64,000 nt of DNA from DASSFG01 sp035550375 (GCA_035550375.1 DASZPH010000066.1:196308-260307); one strand, 5' to 3'. Counted from the stretch's first letter, positions 52,330-61,639 are shown. Notes: a model not told the origin generated them from the letters alone. Made by a program: numbers and translations.

Positions 52330-52370
52330 AGAGCCGCTCAGGCAACCCGCCCGAGCGGCTCTATTTTTTG
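52330..52370 (+). terminator. Strong Rho-independent terminator
   Basis: AGAGCCGCTC at 52330-52339 pairs with GAGCGGCTCT at 52353-52362, loop of 13 bases, followed by ATTTTTTG. This ends transcription of the lysine-rich peptide gene about 75 bases downstream of its stop. Confidence 0.8.
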
Positions 52371-52440
52371 CGCCCGCTTCGGAACTCGGATATCCGCGTT
52401 ACTCACCGGCCTCGTAGCTTCGCACGCAGACCGCGTCCCC

Positions 52441-52509
52441 ACCCAGCGCGAAACACGAGCGAGGGAAGTTCCGTCGTGGCCCTCGCTTACGCTCTTACGC
52501 TTCGGGTTG
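52441..52509. repeat. Partial copy of the GCGAAGCG...CGCTTCGGGTT palindrome
   Basis: Left arm near 52446-52466 (gcgaaacacgagcgaggga) and right arm 52480-52508 (CCCTCGCTTACGCTCTTACG then cttcgggtt). Same inner core as 40817-40867 and 48664-48709. It overlaps the 3' end of the glycerate kinase gene and provides its TAA stop and last codons. Confidence 0.65.
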
Positions 52510-53883
52510 GTGTTCTCCCTGAGGTGACGGGTGCTCGACGCGATCGACCACCACCACTCGCAGATCGCCGACGTTCGTCTGCGTGGGCCCGGTTTTGATG
52601 AGTGCGCCGAGCGGATCGAAGAAATGGTAGGCGTCGCAGCGGCGCAGGTAGTCAGCCGGGTCGAGTCTCTGCGAGCGGGCCGCAGCCAGAACATCAGCAT
52701 CGAGAAACGCTCCGGCCGCGTCGGTGGGCCCGTCTTCGCCGTCCGTGCCGCCGGAGAGCAGCGCCATGCCCGCGCATTGGTGCGGCGCGAGCGACTCCAG
52801 GGCGGCCAGCACGAGTTGCTGATTGCGCCCGCCCAGGCCGCGCTGGGATGCGGGGGGCAATTTCACGACCGGCTCGCCTCCTGAGATCAGGCAATCGGGT
52901 CCCCGATCGCGCCGCATCGTTAAGGCCATCTGAGCCAGATGGCGTCCGACGTCTTTGGCCGCCCCCTCGCTGGCGCGCGCGCTCGTCATGGCGTGGGAGT
53001 AACCCAGCCGTTCGGCTTCGAAGCCGGCCGCCTCCACAGCCGTCGCATTGTTGCCGATGACGATGTTCGTCACCTGGCGTGACGGAGGCGGGGCCGCTTG
53101 CTGCGGCTTGTGTCGCAGGTAGTCGAACACGCGCGGCGAGATGCCGGCTTCGCGGGCTCCGAATTTTTCCAGAATATCGAGCGCTTGCTGGGGAGTGCCG
53201 GGGTCTGGAACGGTTGGTCCGGAGGCGATGATGTCCAGCGGGTCGCCCAGCACGTCGGAGATAATAAGCGCGATCAACCGGCCGGCGCCGCAAGCTCTCG
53301 CCAGGCCGCCCCCTTTGATGCGGCTGAGTTGCTTGCGAACCGTGTTCAGCTCGTTGATCGTGGCGCCGGCGGCGCTCAAATGACGGGTGACGGCCAACTT
53401 GTCGGCCAAGGAGATTTCGTCGACCGGCGCCGGCAGAAGGGCGCTCGCCCCGCCCGAAATCAGGGCGAAGCAGATGTCGTCGCGAGACAAGGAGGCCGCC
53501 AGCTTGAGAATCTCGCGCGCTCCGTGGGCGCCCTCCTCGGTCGGCTCGTTGACGCCAGCCGGCCGAGCGGCGTGCAGCACCAGGGGGGGCGAGGGCCGGA
53601 CGCAGTCCGCCGGGACGTTGAGCCAGCCCGTGACGGATTTCTGGGCAACCAGTTCTTCGCCCAACGCGGCGAGCAGTCCCGCCGCCATTCCCGCACCGGC
53701 CTTGCCCGCGCCGACCACGGCGATTCGCTTGACGACGCGGAGATCGATCGTTTGTTCGCCGACGACGAGCCGGTTTCCCTCGACGACGACCGCTTCTCCC
53801 ACGAGCCGCGCCGAGTCGACTCCGGCTACTCCCGCTCGCCAGATCTGCAGAGCATCACGGCGGAGTTGGTCGGTGGAACGCAT
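52495..53883 (-). CDS. Glycerate 2-kinase (MOFRL family)
   Basis: 462 residues. N-terminal DUF4147/GK domain (RIAVVGAGKAGAGMAAGLL, ALISGGASALLPAP, NTVRKQLSRIKGGGLA, ISDVLGDPLDIIASGPTVPD) and the C-terminal MOFRL domain (LSGGTDGEDGPTDAAGAFLD). Phosphorylates D-glycerate at C2 using ATP, feeding serine or glyoxylate-derived carbon into glycolysis. Full length; the C-terminal QGEHQPEA derives from a repeat palindrome. Confidence 0.92.
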   Translation of the reverse strand: MRSTDQLRRDALQIWRAGVAGVDSARLVGEAVVVEGNRLVVGEQTIDLRVVKRIAVVGAGKAGAGMAAGLLAALGEELVAQKSVTGWLNVPADCVRPSPPLVLHAARPAGVNEPTEEGAHGAREILKLAASLSRDDICFALISGGASALLPAPVDEISLADKLAVTRHLSAAGATINELNTVRKQLSRIKGGGLARACGAGRLIALIISDVLGDPLDIIASGPTVPDPGTPQQALDILEKFGAREAGISPRVFDYLRHKPQQAAPPPSRQVTNIVIGNNATAVEAAGFEAERLGYSHAMTSARASEGAAKDVGRHLAQMALTMRRDRGPDCLISGGEPVVKLPPASQRGLGGRNQQLVLAALESLAPHQCAGMALLSGGTDGEDGPTDAAGAFLDADVLAAARSQRLDPADYLRRCDAYHFFDPLGALIKTGPTQTNVGDLRVVVVDRVEHPSPQGEHQPEA

Positions 53884-53990
53884 CAGAATCGGATCTCGAA
53901 GCCGAGGACTACAAAGATGGCTTCTGTGTTTTACCGCCCGTGCTCGACCTCTCCCAGGGGCCGATACCGTCGCTGGCGCCTCGGCTTAGT

Positions 53991-54006
53991 GTGAATAATC
54001 CGTGCT
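53991..54006. repeat. Solitary outer end of the GTGAATAATCCG element
   Basis: GTGAATAATCCGTGCT matches the right outer end of the 48630-48767 element (GTGAATAATCCGGGCT) with one mismatch. No partner arm is found nearby, so this is a fragment; it touches the stop codon of the CRTAC1-like gene. Confidence 0.45.
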
Positions 54007-57000
54007 CATTCCCCATCGTCGGCGTGAAAACCGCGCAGCCCTCGCTCAAATGCATAGGGGGTGACATAGCGCGTGTGATAGGTCTGCCAATCGGCGCGCT
54101 GGCGGCGGTAGACGGGATCGTCCTCGAGCTCGCCCGGCGGCGTGACGTAATCGTTCATGTCGTGCGCCGGCAGAGGCAAAACCGTCTTGCCGAAGCGCGT
54201 GTTGAAATCGCCGTCCTTCACCCAGCCGTCGGCCACCCAGATAAAATCCCGTTTCCAGCCCGGCCGCGGATCGGGCGGAGCCGCGAACTCAAGCACGATC
54301 TCGTCTCCGGCGGTAACGATCGCGTAGCGGTCGTCGACCGATTCGATTAGCTCGCGGATGTCGCCGTGCCGGGTATGGTAGCCGATCAGATCTCGCCAGT
54401 ACTGGCCCGTGGCGACGAGCCGGTCGTAGTCGGGCAGTTCCGGCGAGCTTCGGTTGGCCTGCGTCATCGCCAGAATACCGCGGAACCGCAAGTCGGCCTT
54501 TTCTGGCGACAATCGCCGGGGCTCACGGGGCGCGTCGTCCCGCGGGCGGGCGTAGGCGATCCAGTCCCAATAGATTTCCATGTTGGTTCGCAGGCGGAAA
54601 CGGCGCGGCACCTGCGCGTTGCCCCCCAGCCCGTCGAGACGAACGAGCATGGTCTTGTTCTTGCCCGCGGGAAAACCGAGCCGGTCGTGGGCCACGGTCC
54701 AACCGCCTTGGCTGTCGGGCACTTCCAGGCTCAAGCCGCGCGGCGCGTCGTGCCGTCCCTGACCCAAGGCGTAGTTGATCGAGCTGTCGGTCGGATGGAT
54801 CCAGCCGCGAGCCACCAGCCACAGCGGACCTGTCTCGGGGGCGTCGGGTCCGAGGTCGACTTCGACCCAATGGTCCCGCGTCAAACCTTGATATGCGCCG
54901 CGTCCGCAACGATCGAGATAGACGTCGTCGACGGCGCTGATTTCTTGCGAGGCGTCGCGGCCCAGGTGATCTCGCGCGGCGGCGACGGTCTGAGGCGGCT
55001 CGGTCAGGTAAAAGGCGGGCTCGCTCGGCTCCATGAAAAACCGCTCGTCGACGAACATTTCCGTTTCGGCCGGATGATCGACGGCGATCAACGCCAGGTG
55101 ATCGAAGAAATGGGTCTCCCAGAGATTGGCGTTGACCCTCAGCTCGTATTTGCCGTCGCGGCGGGCGACGCTTTGACCCGGAACCTTCACCCAGTCGGTT
55201 GTCTGCAGGAATCCCCCTTTGTCGGCGGCGTTGATGTACATGCCCAGCGGCGTGCTCCACATGAAATCGCTTACGAAGGCCATCCGCTGGCCGTCGAAGG
55301 CAAACAGGAACGGGCACGACCCCTTGAGCCGTTGCACGGCAAGCACGACTTCGTCGATCGGCGTCTTGAACTCGGCCTGGAACGCGCCGTTCGGCCATAC
55401 GATGCGGGTTACGTCGGCCTGTTTCCGTTCGCCCAACCCGAAGTGGACCACCGGGGCATCGATCGGCTGCTTGACCACGTGCGTGCCCGTGCGCAACTCG
55501 ATCGTCCCCCCGATCCCGAACGAGTTGATGCGGTTGTCCCCCTCGGCCTTGTCTTGAGTTGCCTGCGGGCGGACGTTTTGCCAGTGGTAGTTCTTCTTGC
55601 CCGAATTGACGAGCCGAAACGGCTTGCCCGCGTCGTCCAGCGCCAGCAGGTCGAGTCGGCCTTGCCCGCGCAGGTCGGCCGCCGCCTGGATACGTGGCGG
55701 CAACTCTGAGCCGAGTTGACGGAACTTGCCACCGGCCTCTTTCAACCAGATACGGCTGCCGTCGTTCGTGGATACCAACAAATCCACCGCGCCGTTGTTG
55801 TCAAAATCGCCCGCGAGCAGCCGATCGACGATGGCCGGCTGATCGCCGTCCATACCCTCCCAGACCGCCAATTCTTTGACGTCCCAGGCTGCCCGTTTGT
55901 CCTTGTCCGAAATGCACGACAATCGGCCTTCCTGGTCAATGGCCACGATGTCGAACACGCCGTCGTCGTTCGCGTCGGCCGCAGTGAAAGCCGAGAACTT
56001 GGTTTGGGGCGGTTCGACGGGCCACGGCCGGAAGCTTGCCGAGTGCTCGTTTGCAAAGACGCTCAATTGGCCGCTTCGGTCGAGGAGGGCCGCGTCGGGC
56101 GCGCCGTCGTGGTCGAAATCGGCCCACACGAACCGCTGCGCTCCTTTGACGCTTTCAAAGATGGGACTGGGCGTAAACGTGCCGTCGAAGTTGTTCCGGA
56201 GGAAGAGGGGCGAATCGTCGCCGCGCGCCAAGAGCAGGTCGAGGTCGCCGTCGAGATCGACGTCGGCCGCAAGCGCCCCGTCGAAATTCGCGTGCAACAC
56301 GTCGTCGCCCAAGGCGATCTGCGCGGTCACATCCTGGAAGCCGCCGTCCTCCTGTTGCTGGTAGAAACGAAGTCCTCCTTCGCCGCTGACCACCAGGTCG
56401 GTGCGAAGGTCGTTGTTCCAGTCGATGGGCGTCAGGCTGGTCGGTTTGAGTTGAGCCGGCAGCACAACATCGCTGCCGATTCGGCGGATCTCGGCGTCGT
56501 TGACCAGAAAGGTCTCGGGTTCTCCTTTGCCGTTGAGCCAGATCGCCAGCATGTGCCGCCAGGCTCCGTCGGGCGCGTCGGGCATGGGCTCCGCGGCAAA
56601 TCTCAGATCGGCGTCGGGTGCGGCGGGCGCGGGCCGCACCGGTGCCAGCCGCAGAAACGTCTGCAACGAGTCGCCCACCAATTCGTTGGGCGGACTAACC
56701 TCGATGGCATCGCGTAGAAATCCGGGTTCGGCTTTCAACAAATTGGCCAGGCCCAGCACCCGCGACACGCCGCTTGGGCCGAGTTTCTCGCCCAGCCTCT
56801 CCTCCACCTTGAGCAGCTCTTCCTGCGCGGCTTTCGACCATCCCGGCGAGAGCCTTTTCAAGCGGGCCAAACCGTCCTGGACCGCCTTTTCATCCGACCG
56901 CCTCACGGCCAGGCGCAAGTAGTCGGTCAGCACCCGCAGGTTATTCGGCCGCAGTTCGAGGACTCGTTCGAGCAGTTGCTGATGCCGGGCCTCGCTCCCC

Positions 57001-57485
57001 TCCTTGTGTTCCTGTTCCACGACCTGAGTGAGTAAGTAGAGAGCCCGGATGTCCTGCGGATCGTGTTCGACGGCCCGCTCGAGCCAGGTTACCGCCTCCC
57101 CATATCGGCCGCGGAGCTGCTCCAGCAGCCCGACCAGCTTTTGAATCTGGGGATCGTCCGGCGCCAAGCGGGTCGCCTCGTTCAGGTCGTGGGCCGCCTC
57201 CTTGAGTCGGCTGCTGCGCAGGTAAACGATTCCGCGGTCGGCCCAGGCGGCCGGCTCTTCGGGAATGATTTTGACCGCCTGCGTCAAGCTCTCTTCGGCC
57301 ATCTGCGGCACATCGGCGTCCAGCGCCGCGACACCGACCTGAAACGCATCAACGTATTGCTCATACTCTGGCGAGCCGGGAGCAGGTAAACGGCTTTGCG
57401 ACCAGAGCACGTAGCCGATCGCGCCGGCGACAAGCAGCACGACCGTCAGCAGAACACCGAACGTACTTCGCTTTGAGAATGACAT
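54006..57485 (-). CDS. CRTAC1/ASPIC-like protein: TPR, FG-GAP repeats, ASPIC/UnbV
   Basis: 1159 residues with a signal anchor (FGVLLTVVLLVAGAIGYVLW). TPR repeats cover about 45-240 (AEESLTQAVKIIPEEPAAWADRGI and on), FG-GAP/VCBS propeller-like repeats with Ca-binding DxDxDGxxD patterns cover about 380-640 (AADVDLDGDLDLLLA, WADFDHDGAPDAALL, AADANDDGVFDIVAI, GDFDNNGAVDLLV), then an ASPIC/UnbV domain (RIVWPNGAFQAE). The C-terminal ~350 residues are a region not covered by known repeats. Probably exported and surface-associated. Similar huge multi-domain proteins are frequent in planctomycetes; no function can be given. Confidence 0.85.
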   Translation of the reverse strand: MSFSKRSTFGVLLTVVLLVAGAIGYVLWSQSRLPAPGSPEYEQYVDAFQVGVAALDADVPQMAEESLTQAVKIIPEEPAAWADRGIVYLRSSRLKEAAHDLNEATRLAPDDPQIQKLVGLLEQLRGRYGEAVTWLERAVEHDPQDIRALYLLTQVVEQEHKEGSEARHQQLLERVLELRPNNLRVLTDYLRLAVRRSDEKAVQDGLARLKRLSPGWSKAAQEELLKVEERLGEKLGPSGVSRVLGLANLLKAEPGFLRDAIEVSPPNELVGDSLQTFLRLAPVRPAPAAPDADLRFAAEPMPDAPDGAWRHMLAIWLNGKGEPETFLVNDAEIRRIGSDVVLPAQLKPTSLTPIDWNNDLRTDLVVSGEGGLRFYQQQEDGGFQDVTAQIALGDDVLHANFDGALAADVDLDGDLDLLLARGDDSPLFLRNNFDGTFTPSPIFESVKGAQRFVWADFDHDGAPDAALLDRSGQLSVFANEHSASFRPWPVEPPQTKFSAFTAADANDDGVFDIVAIDQEGRLSCISDKDKRAAWDVKELAVWEGMDGDQPAIVDRLLAGDFDNNGAVDLLVSTNDGSRIWLKEAGGKFRQLGSELPPRIQAAADLRGQGRLDLLALDDAGKPFRLVNSGKKNYHWQNVRPQATQDKAEGDNRINSFGIGGTIELRTGTHVVKQPIDAPVVHFGLGERKQADVTRIVWPNGAFQAEFKTPIDEVVLAVQRLKGSCPFLFAFDGQRMAFVSDFMWSTPLGMYINAADKGGFLQTTDWVKVPGQSVARRDGKYELRVNANLWETHFFDHLALIAVDHPAETEMFVDERFFMEPSEPAFYLTEPPQTVAAARDHLGRDASQEISAVDDVYLDRCGRGAYQGLTRDHWVEVDLGPDAPETGPLWLVARGWIHPTDSSINYALGQGRHDAPRGLSLEVPDSQGGWTVAHDRLGFPAGKNKTMLVRLDGLGGNAQVPRRFRLRTNMEIYWDWIAYARPRDDAPREPRRLSPEKADLRFRGILAMTQANRSSPELPDYDRLVATGQYWRDLIGYHTRHGDIRELIESVDDRYAIVTAGDEIVLEFAAPPDPRPGWKRDFIWVADGWVKDGDFNTRFGKTVLPLPAHDMNDYVTPPGELEDDPVYRRQRADWQTYHTRYVTPYAFERGLRGFHADDGE

Positions 57486-57829
57486 GGCACGTTGGCCGAC
57501 GATGAGCGGCCCGTAAAATGAAACGGTGAAATGAACACGTGAGACGCGGGATGACCGTAGGATATTCCGGCGGGCGCACGGAGGGTCGCCAGCATGATCA
57601 TGGCCAGGCCCGACAGGCAGCTCGGCTTGGCGGTAAGGAGGACCACGGGCAGCGCCACGGCCGGCATTCCTTTTAGCGAAAACGCTTCTCGCAGCATGAG
57701 CGTATCATACCCCGGACGGCCTGGGCGGGGGACTCGAACGGTTAGCGCACCGGGCAGGTCGGCGAGTGACAGCGGCCGCGCCATAGATTAGATTAGCTCG
57801 TGGACATGGTCAGGCTGCCGTGATGTACC
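57486..57829. other. 344-base intergenic region
   Basis: Divergent promoter region of the CRTAC1-like gene (minus) and the small secreted protein (plus). I do not support any gene here; an open frame on the minus strand at 57446-57784 overlaps the CRTAC1 start and has no signature. No clear repeat seen. Confidence 0.4.
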
Positions 57830-58279
57830 GTGGCTGAACAGCGCCTTCGCAACCTTCGTTTCTTACTGATCTGCCTGGCGCCGATCGCGGCGCTGACTGG
57901 CGTGGCGCTTTTGCCGGCTGACGACGTCTACGCTTCTTGCGGGGATTATGTTCACGTGAGTCCGGTTCACGCAGGCAGCCCAGCGCCCGCAAGCCAGCCG
58001 ATCTTGGGCCAGCCGAGCCGCGGCGTCGAGTCCCCCGGGCCGCGGCTCCCGTGTACGGGGCCGAATTGCTCACGGTCTTCAGATCGAACGCCTCCTTCTC
58101 CGGGGGCGCCCTCGCAGATGACGCCCAAGGACTGGGCCGGCGTATCGCCGAGCCCGGTGCTCGTTGAGCCAGCCGCCAACGCCTGCATCTACGGGTGCTC
58201 GCCGGCGCGTCCCATCTATCACTCTTCGCCTCCTGACCGCCCGCCACGCTCGTCTGCCGCCAGCTCGATCGCTGCCTGA
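57830..58279 (+). CDS. Small secreted Pro/Ser-rich protein
   Basis: 149 residues from GTG 57830 (MAEQRLRNLRFLLICLAPIA): signal peptide, then ADDVYASCGDYVHVSP and a long Pro/Ser/Cys-rich, low-complexity body (PGPRLPCTGPNCSRSSDR). The CGDYVH and CTGPNC motifs recur in small planctomycete secreted proteins, probably disulfide-linked. No known function. Confidence 0.6.
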   Translation: MAEQRLRNLRFLLICLAPIAALTGVALLPADDVYASCGDYVHVSPVHAGSPAPASQPILGQPSRGVESPGPRLPCTGPNCSRSSDRTPPSPGAPSQMTPKDWAGVSPSPVLVEPAANACIYGCSPARPIYHSSPPDRPPRSSAASSIAA

Positions 58280-58477
58280 CGCCGGCGTGGGCGTGCGCTC
58301 CGCCAGACATGGCCGCTCGCTTTCCGGAAGGATCGCGTCGCGTCGTCAGGCTGCGAACGAGATGACCGACAAAGGCCGTCCCTGAAAGCAGGGCTTTCAT
58401 CGAGGGCAATCGTCGAATTCGGTCCGACGCGCGTCCCACGGCGTATTATTTTGATGCGCGTGACTCGCCTCGGCTGC

Positions 58478-58495
58478 CCCGGGAGATCGCTCCCG
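58478..58495 (+). repeat. 7-bp hairpin in the leader of the NitT/TauT-type operon
   Basis: CCGGGAG (58478-58484), tetraloop atcg, CTCCCGG (58489-58495), 35 bases upstream of the ATG at 58531. It may be a leader hairpin; no T-tract follows. The leader from 58280 shows no recognisable riboswitch. Confidence 0.4.
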
Positions 58496-58530
58496 GTACG
58501 AATCGTTCAATCCAGCAAGGAAAAGGCACG

Positions 58531-59745
58531 ATGGAAAAACTGAATACCCTAGACCGTCTGAGGTTCGTTGCCGGTTGGTTTGCCGTTCTGATGGCGGGAT
58601 GCATCGCCGCAGGCTGCGGAAGCAATCCGCCAGCGAAGCAAGCGCAAGGGCCTGCCGCAGCCGCCGCCGAAAATCCGGGGTTGGCCTCGGAAGGCTCCAA
58701 GCCGGAAGAGGAGAGCCCCAAATTGAAGGTGGCCTACCTCGGCCTGACGTGCGAGGCGCCCATCTTCGTCGCGCAGGAACAAGGCTTTTTTAAGGAAGAG
58801 GGGCTCGACGTCGAGCTCGTCAAAACGGATTGGGACGGTTTGCGAGAGGGCCTGGGTCTGGGACGCTTCGACGCCAACCACACGCTGATCATGTATCTGC
58901 TCAAGCCGATCGAGCAGGGGCTCGACGTAAAAATCACCGGCGGCATCCACACGGGATGCCTGCGCGTGCAGGCCGGCGTGAAGTCCGACATCAAGTCGGT
59001 GGCCGACTTGAAGGGCAAGAAGATCGGCGTGCCGACGCACCTTGGCAGCCCGCCGTTTCTGTTCGCCAGCCGCGTGCTGGTTGCCAGCGGCATCGACCCG
59101 AGCCCGGAAAAAGAGGAGGTGATCTGGGAGGTCTTTCCGCCCGACGTGCTCGGCCAGGCGCTGGAGGACGGCCGCATCGACGCCGTGGCGACCTCCGACC
59201 CGATCGGCACGATCCTGCTGGGGCAGGGGCTGGTGCGGACGATCGCCGACCAGGCCGAGGATCCGCCCTACAGCGAAGAGTACTGCTGCGCCGCCGTCGT
59301 GAGCGGCAAGCTGGCCAAGCAGAACCCGGCTGCCGCCGCCAAGGTCACCCGCGCCCTGCTCAAGGGGGCCAAATGGGTCGGCCAAAACCCGGCCACCGCG
59401 GCCCGGCTCTCGGTTGAAAAGAAGTACCTGGCCTCCTCGATCGAGATCAACACGCAGGCGATTTCCAAGCTCAAGTATCTGCCGGGCGTGTCGAGTTGCC
59501 GCCAGAGCGTGGACCAGGCGGCCCTGGAGATGAAAAAGGCGGGCCTGCTCAAGCCCTCGACCGATCCGGCCGCGCTGGCGAAACGCGCCTGGCTCGACCT
59601 GGACGGCGTGACCGACGAGTGGGTCGGCGACCTGGAGATCGCCACGGCGGAGAACGACCGGCCCGAGGTGCTGTCGCCCGAAGCCTTCGCGGCGCTGTTC
59701 AAGGAAAAGGGCCTCTGCTGCGGCTGCTGCTGTTTAGATGAGTGA
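58531..59745 (+). CDS. NitT/TauT-type substrate-binding lipoprotein with cysteine-rich C-terminus
   Basis: 404 residues. Lipoprotein signal with two possible lipoboxes (LMAGC Cys24, IAAGC Cys29), then a binding domain (KVAYLGLTCEAPIFVAQEQGFFKEEGLDVELVKTDW, NHTLIMYLLKPIEQG, KGKKIGVPTHLGSPPFLFA). The last residues GLCCGCCCLDE hold five Cys within six positions, and others occur in LTCEAP, GVSSCRQS and EEYCCAA, so a metal or thiol ligand is plausible. SD AAGGAAAAGG lies upstream. The permease gene overlaps its 3' end by 8 bp, the ATPase follows; a complete ABC importer. Confidence 0.88.
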   Translation: MEKLNTLDRLRFVAGWFAVLMAGCIAAGCGSNPPAKQAQGPAAAAAENPGLASEGSKPEEESPKLKVAYLGLTCEAPIFVAQEQGFFKEEGLDVELVKTDWDGLREGLGLGRFDANHTLIMYLLKPIEQGLDVKITGGIHTGCLRVQAGVKSDIKSVADLKGKKIGVPTHLGSPPFLFASRVLVASGIDPSPEKEEVIWEVFPPDVLGQALEDGRIDAVATSDPIGTILLGQGLVRTIADQAEDPPYSEEYCCAAVVSGKLAKQNPAAAAKVTRALLKGAKWVGQNPATAARLSVEKKYLASSIEINTQAISKLKYLPGVSSCRQSVDQAALEMKKAGLLKPSTDPAALAKRAWLDLDGVTDEWVGDLEIATAENDRPEVLSPEAFAALFKEKGLCCGCCCLDE

Positions 59746-60763
59746 CGCAGGCCAAAACCCTCCGAGTCGACCGGACAGGGGCGAACCGGCGGCCGCCGCG
59801 CCGCTGGGGGCGCTCGCGCCGTCTCTGGCGGCGCTGGTGGCCCTGCTGGCGCACCGGTTCTTGCCCGACGCGCAGGTCTTGCCGATGAGCTGGACCGACA
59901 CGCTGACGGCATGGGCACATCCTTATCCGGCGACGCTCGAAGCCGCTCTGGCGATCGGCCTGATCGGGGCCGGCGCGCAATTGCTGTTTCCGTCGCTGCG
60001 CCCGGCCGCCGGCCACTACGGCCCGTTGGCCGCGGCGGCCGTCCTGGGAACCTGCGTCTGGGATCTGGCAACGCTCAAGCTCGCCTGGCTGCCGCTGCCC
60101 TACTTTCCGGGACCCGACATGGTGCTGGCGGGCATGATCGACGACCGGACGATCCTGCTCGACAGCACCTACCGCTCGCTCCGGCTGCTGTTGAGCGGCT
60201 ACTCGGTGGGAGTCGCGGCCGGACTCACCAGCGGCCTGCTCATGGGCTGGTTCCGCCGCGTTCGCTACTGGGGCATGCCGCTGTTGAAGGTGCTGGGCCC
60301 GATTCCGGCGACCGCCTTCGTCCCCCTGGCGATGATCCTGTTCAGCAACGCCTTCCTGGCCGGCACGGCGCTCATCGGGCTGGCGGTGTGGTTTCCCGTG
60401 ACGATGCTGACGACCTCCGGCATTGCCAACGTGCCCGTCTCCTACTTCGACGTCGCGCGCACGCTCGGCGGGGGCCGCGGCTACCTGATTTTTCGGGTGG
60501 CGGTGCCGGCCGCGCTGCCCAGCGTCTTCGTCGGGCTGTTCATGGGACTGGGGGCGTCGTTCCTGACGCTGATCGTCGCCGAGACGCTGGGGGTCAAGTC
60601 GGGGCTGGGATGGTACCTGAAGTGGCAGCAGGGCTACGCGGAGTACGACAAGGTGTACGCGGCTCTCGTCATCATGGCCGTCTTCTTTTCGGGCCTGATG
60701 AGCCTCTTGTTCAAGCTGCGAGACTGGGTGCTGGGTTGGCAGAAAGGCCTGATCCGATGGTGA
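59738..60763 (+). CDS. NitT/TauT-type ABC permease
   Basis: 341 residues with an extra N-terminal ~100-residue hydrophobic region before the usual six-helix BPD_transp_1 domain. EAA loop: SYFDVARTLGGGRGYLIFRVAVPAALPSVF. It overlaps the binding-protein gene (8 bp) and the ATPase gene (7 bp), so the three are coupled. Compared with the orphan permease at 15843 it shares the family but differs in the N-terminal half. Confidence 0.88.
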   Translation: MSDAGQNPPSRPDRGEPAAAAPLGALAPSLAALVALLAHRFLPDAQVLPMSWTDTLTAWAHPYPATLEAALAIGLIGAGAQLLFPSLRPAAGHYGPLAAAAVLGTCVWDLATLKLAWLPLPYFPGPDMVLAGMIDDRTILLDSTYRSLRLLLSGYSVGVAAGLTSGLLMGWFRRVRYWGMPLLKVLGPIPATAFVPLAMILFSNAFLAGTALIGLAVWFPVTMLTTSGIANVPVSYFDVARTLGGGRGYLIFRVAVPAALPSVFVGLFMGLGASFLTLIVAETLGVKSGLGWYLKWQQGYAEYDKVYAALVIMAVFFSGLMSLLFKLRDWVLGWQKGLIRW

Positions 60764-61566
60764 CTCCGCCCGATCAGCGGCAAACCGTCGAGGCCGCGAC
60801 GCTTTCTGTTGAAGGCGTAAGCAAGTCGTTCACGACGGCCGACGGCACCTGCCTGACCGCCCTCGATCGCTTCTCGCTTCAGGTTCGGGCCGGAGAACTC
60901 GTCTCGCTGATCGGGCCCAGCGGCTGCGGCAAATCGACGCTTCTGCGGCTGATCGCCGGGCTGGACACGCCGACGGCGGGCGAGTCTCGCATCGGGGACG
61001 AGCCGATCCGCGGTCCCGGCGCCGAGCGGGGCCTGATGTTTCAGGAGGCGAGCCTGTTCCCCTGGCTCTCCGTCCGGCGCAACATTCAGGCCGGGCTCGT
61101 CGCCCGGGGACTGCTTCGCCAGCGGCGAGAGGAAGTCGAAGAGTTGATGCGGCTGGTGGGGCTGGATTCGTTTGCCGGCGCCTACCCGCACCAGCTTTCT
61201 GGCGGCATGGCGCAGCGCGCCGCCCTGGCCAGGGCCCTGGTGAACCACCCCAAGCTCCTGCTGCTCGACGAGCCGCTGGGAGCGCTCGACCAGTTCACCC
61301 GCATGCGGATGCAGGACGAGGTTTTGCGTCTCTGGCAGGCGCGGGGCATGACCATGTTGCTGGTCACGCACGACATCGACGAGGCCATCTACATGAGCGA
61401 CCGCATCGTGCTGCTCACGTCTCGCCCGGGGCGCGTGGAGCGCATTCTCGACGTCAAGCTCGCCCGGCCCCGCCAGCGAAACAGCCCGGAGTTTTTGGAG
61501 CTGCGGGCCGCGATTCTGGAACTGCTCCATTTCGCCGGCGGCGGTTGCGGTGCTGAATCGGGTTAG
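60757..61566 (+). CDS. NitT/TauT-type ABC ATPase
   Basis: 269 residues from ATG 60757 (MVTPPDQRQTVEAATLSV). Walker A GPSGCGKST, Q-loop FQEASLFPWLSV, signature LSGGMAQRAALARAL, Walker B LLLLDEPLGALD and H-loop LVTHDIDEA are intact. Energises the preceding permease and binding protein; could also serve the orphan permease at 15843, whose EAA loop is compatible. Its TAG stop at 61564-61566 forms the first bases of a TAGAGC repeat copy. Confidence 0.92.
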   Translation: MVTPPDQRQTVEAATLSVEGVSKSFTTADGTCLTALDRFSLQVRAGELVSLIGPSGCGKSTLLRLIAGLDTPTAGESRIGDEPIRGPGAERGLMFQEASLFPWLSVRRNIQAGLVARGLLRQRREEVEELMRLVGLDSFAGAYPHQLSGGMAQRAALARALVNHPKLLLLDEPLGALDQFTRMRMQDEVLRLWQARGMTMLLVTHDIDEAIYMSDRIVLLTSRPGRVERILDVKLARPRQRNSPEFLELRAAILELLHFAGGGCGAESG

Positions 61567-61585
61567 AGCGTATGCGAGAATCGGC
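61564..61585 (+). repeat. Third copy of the TAGAGCCTATCCGAGAACC repeat
   Basis: TAGAGCGTATGCGAGAATCG then gc, three mismatches against 109-130. The TAG is the ABC ATPase stop codon. No second arm is visible, so this copy lacks the hairpin of 110-168. A related start, tagagcctgctcgg, occurs at 62194. Confidence 0.5.
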
Positions 61586-61611
61586 TGCCTGAGCCTTCTG
61601 TGCACAGAATC

Positions 61612-61639
61612 TTGCCCCGGCCCTCCGGCGCGGTCTAAT
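61612..61639 (+). promoter_or_regulatory. Promoter-like TTGCCC-N16-TCTAAT
   Basis: TTGCCC (61612-61617) and TCTAAT (61634-61639), spacer 16, in the shared context CTTGCCCCG...GGCGCGGTCTAATG. Same boxes and spacing as 23973-23946 on the minus strand. The downstream gene begins at GTG 61683 with GGAGG five bases before it. Confidence 0.5.

Noticed and set aside
57446..57784. 112-residue minus-strand frame before the CRTAC1-like gene
   Set aside because: Overlaps the CRTAC1 start, has low-complexity composition and no SD or motif.
58280..58530. Riboswitch in front of the NitT/TauT-type operon
   Set aside because: Only a 7-bp hairpin is visible; no TPP, cobalamin or other conserved core could be recognised.
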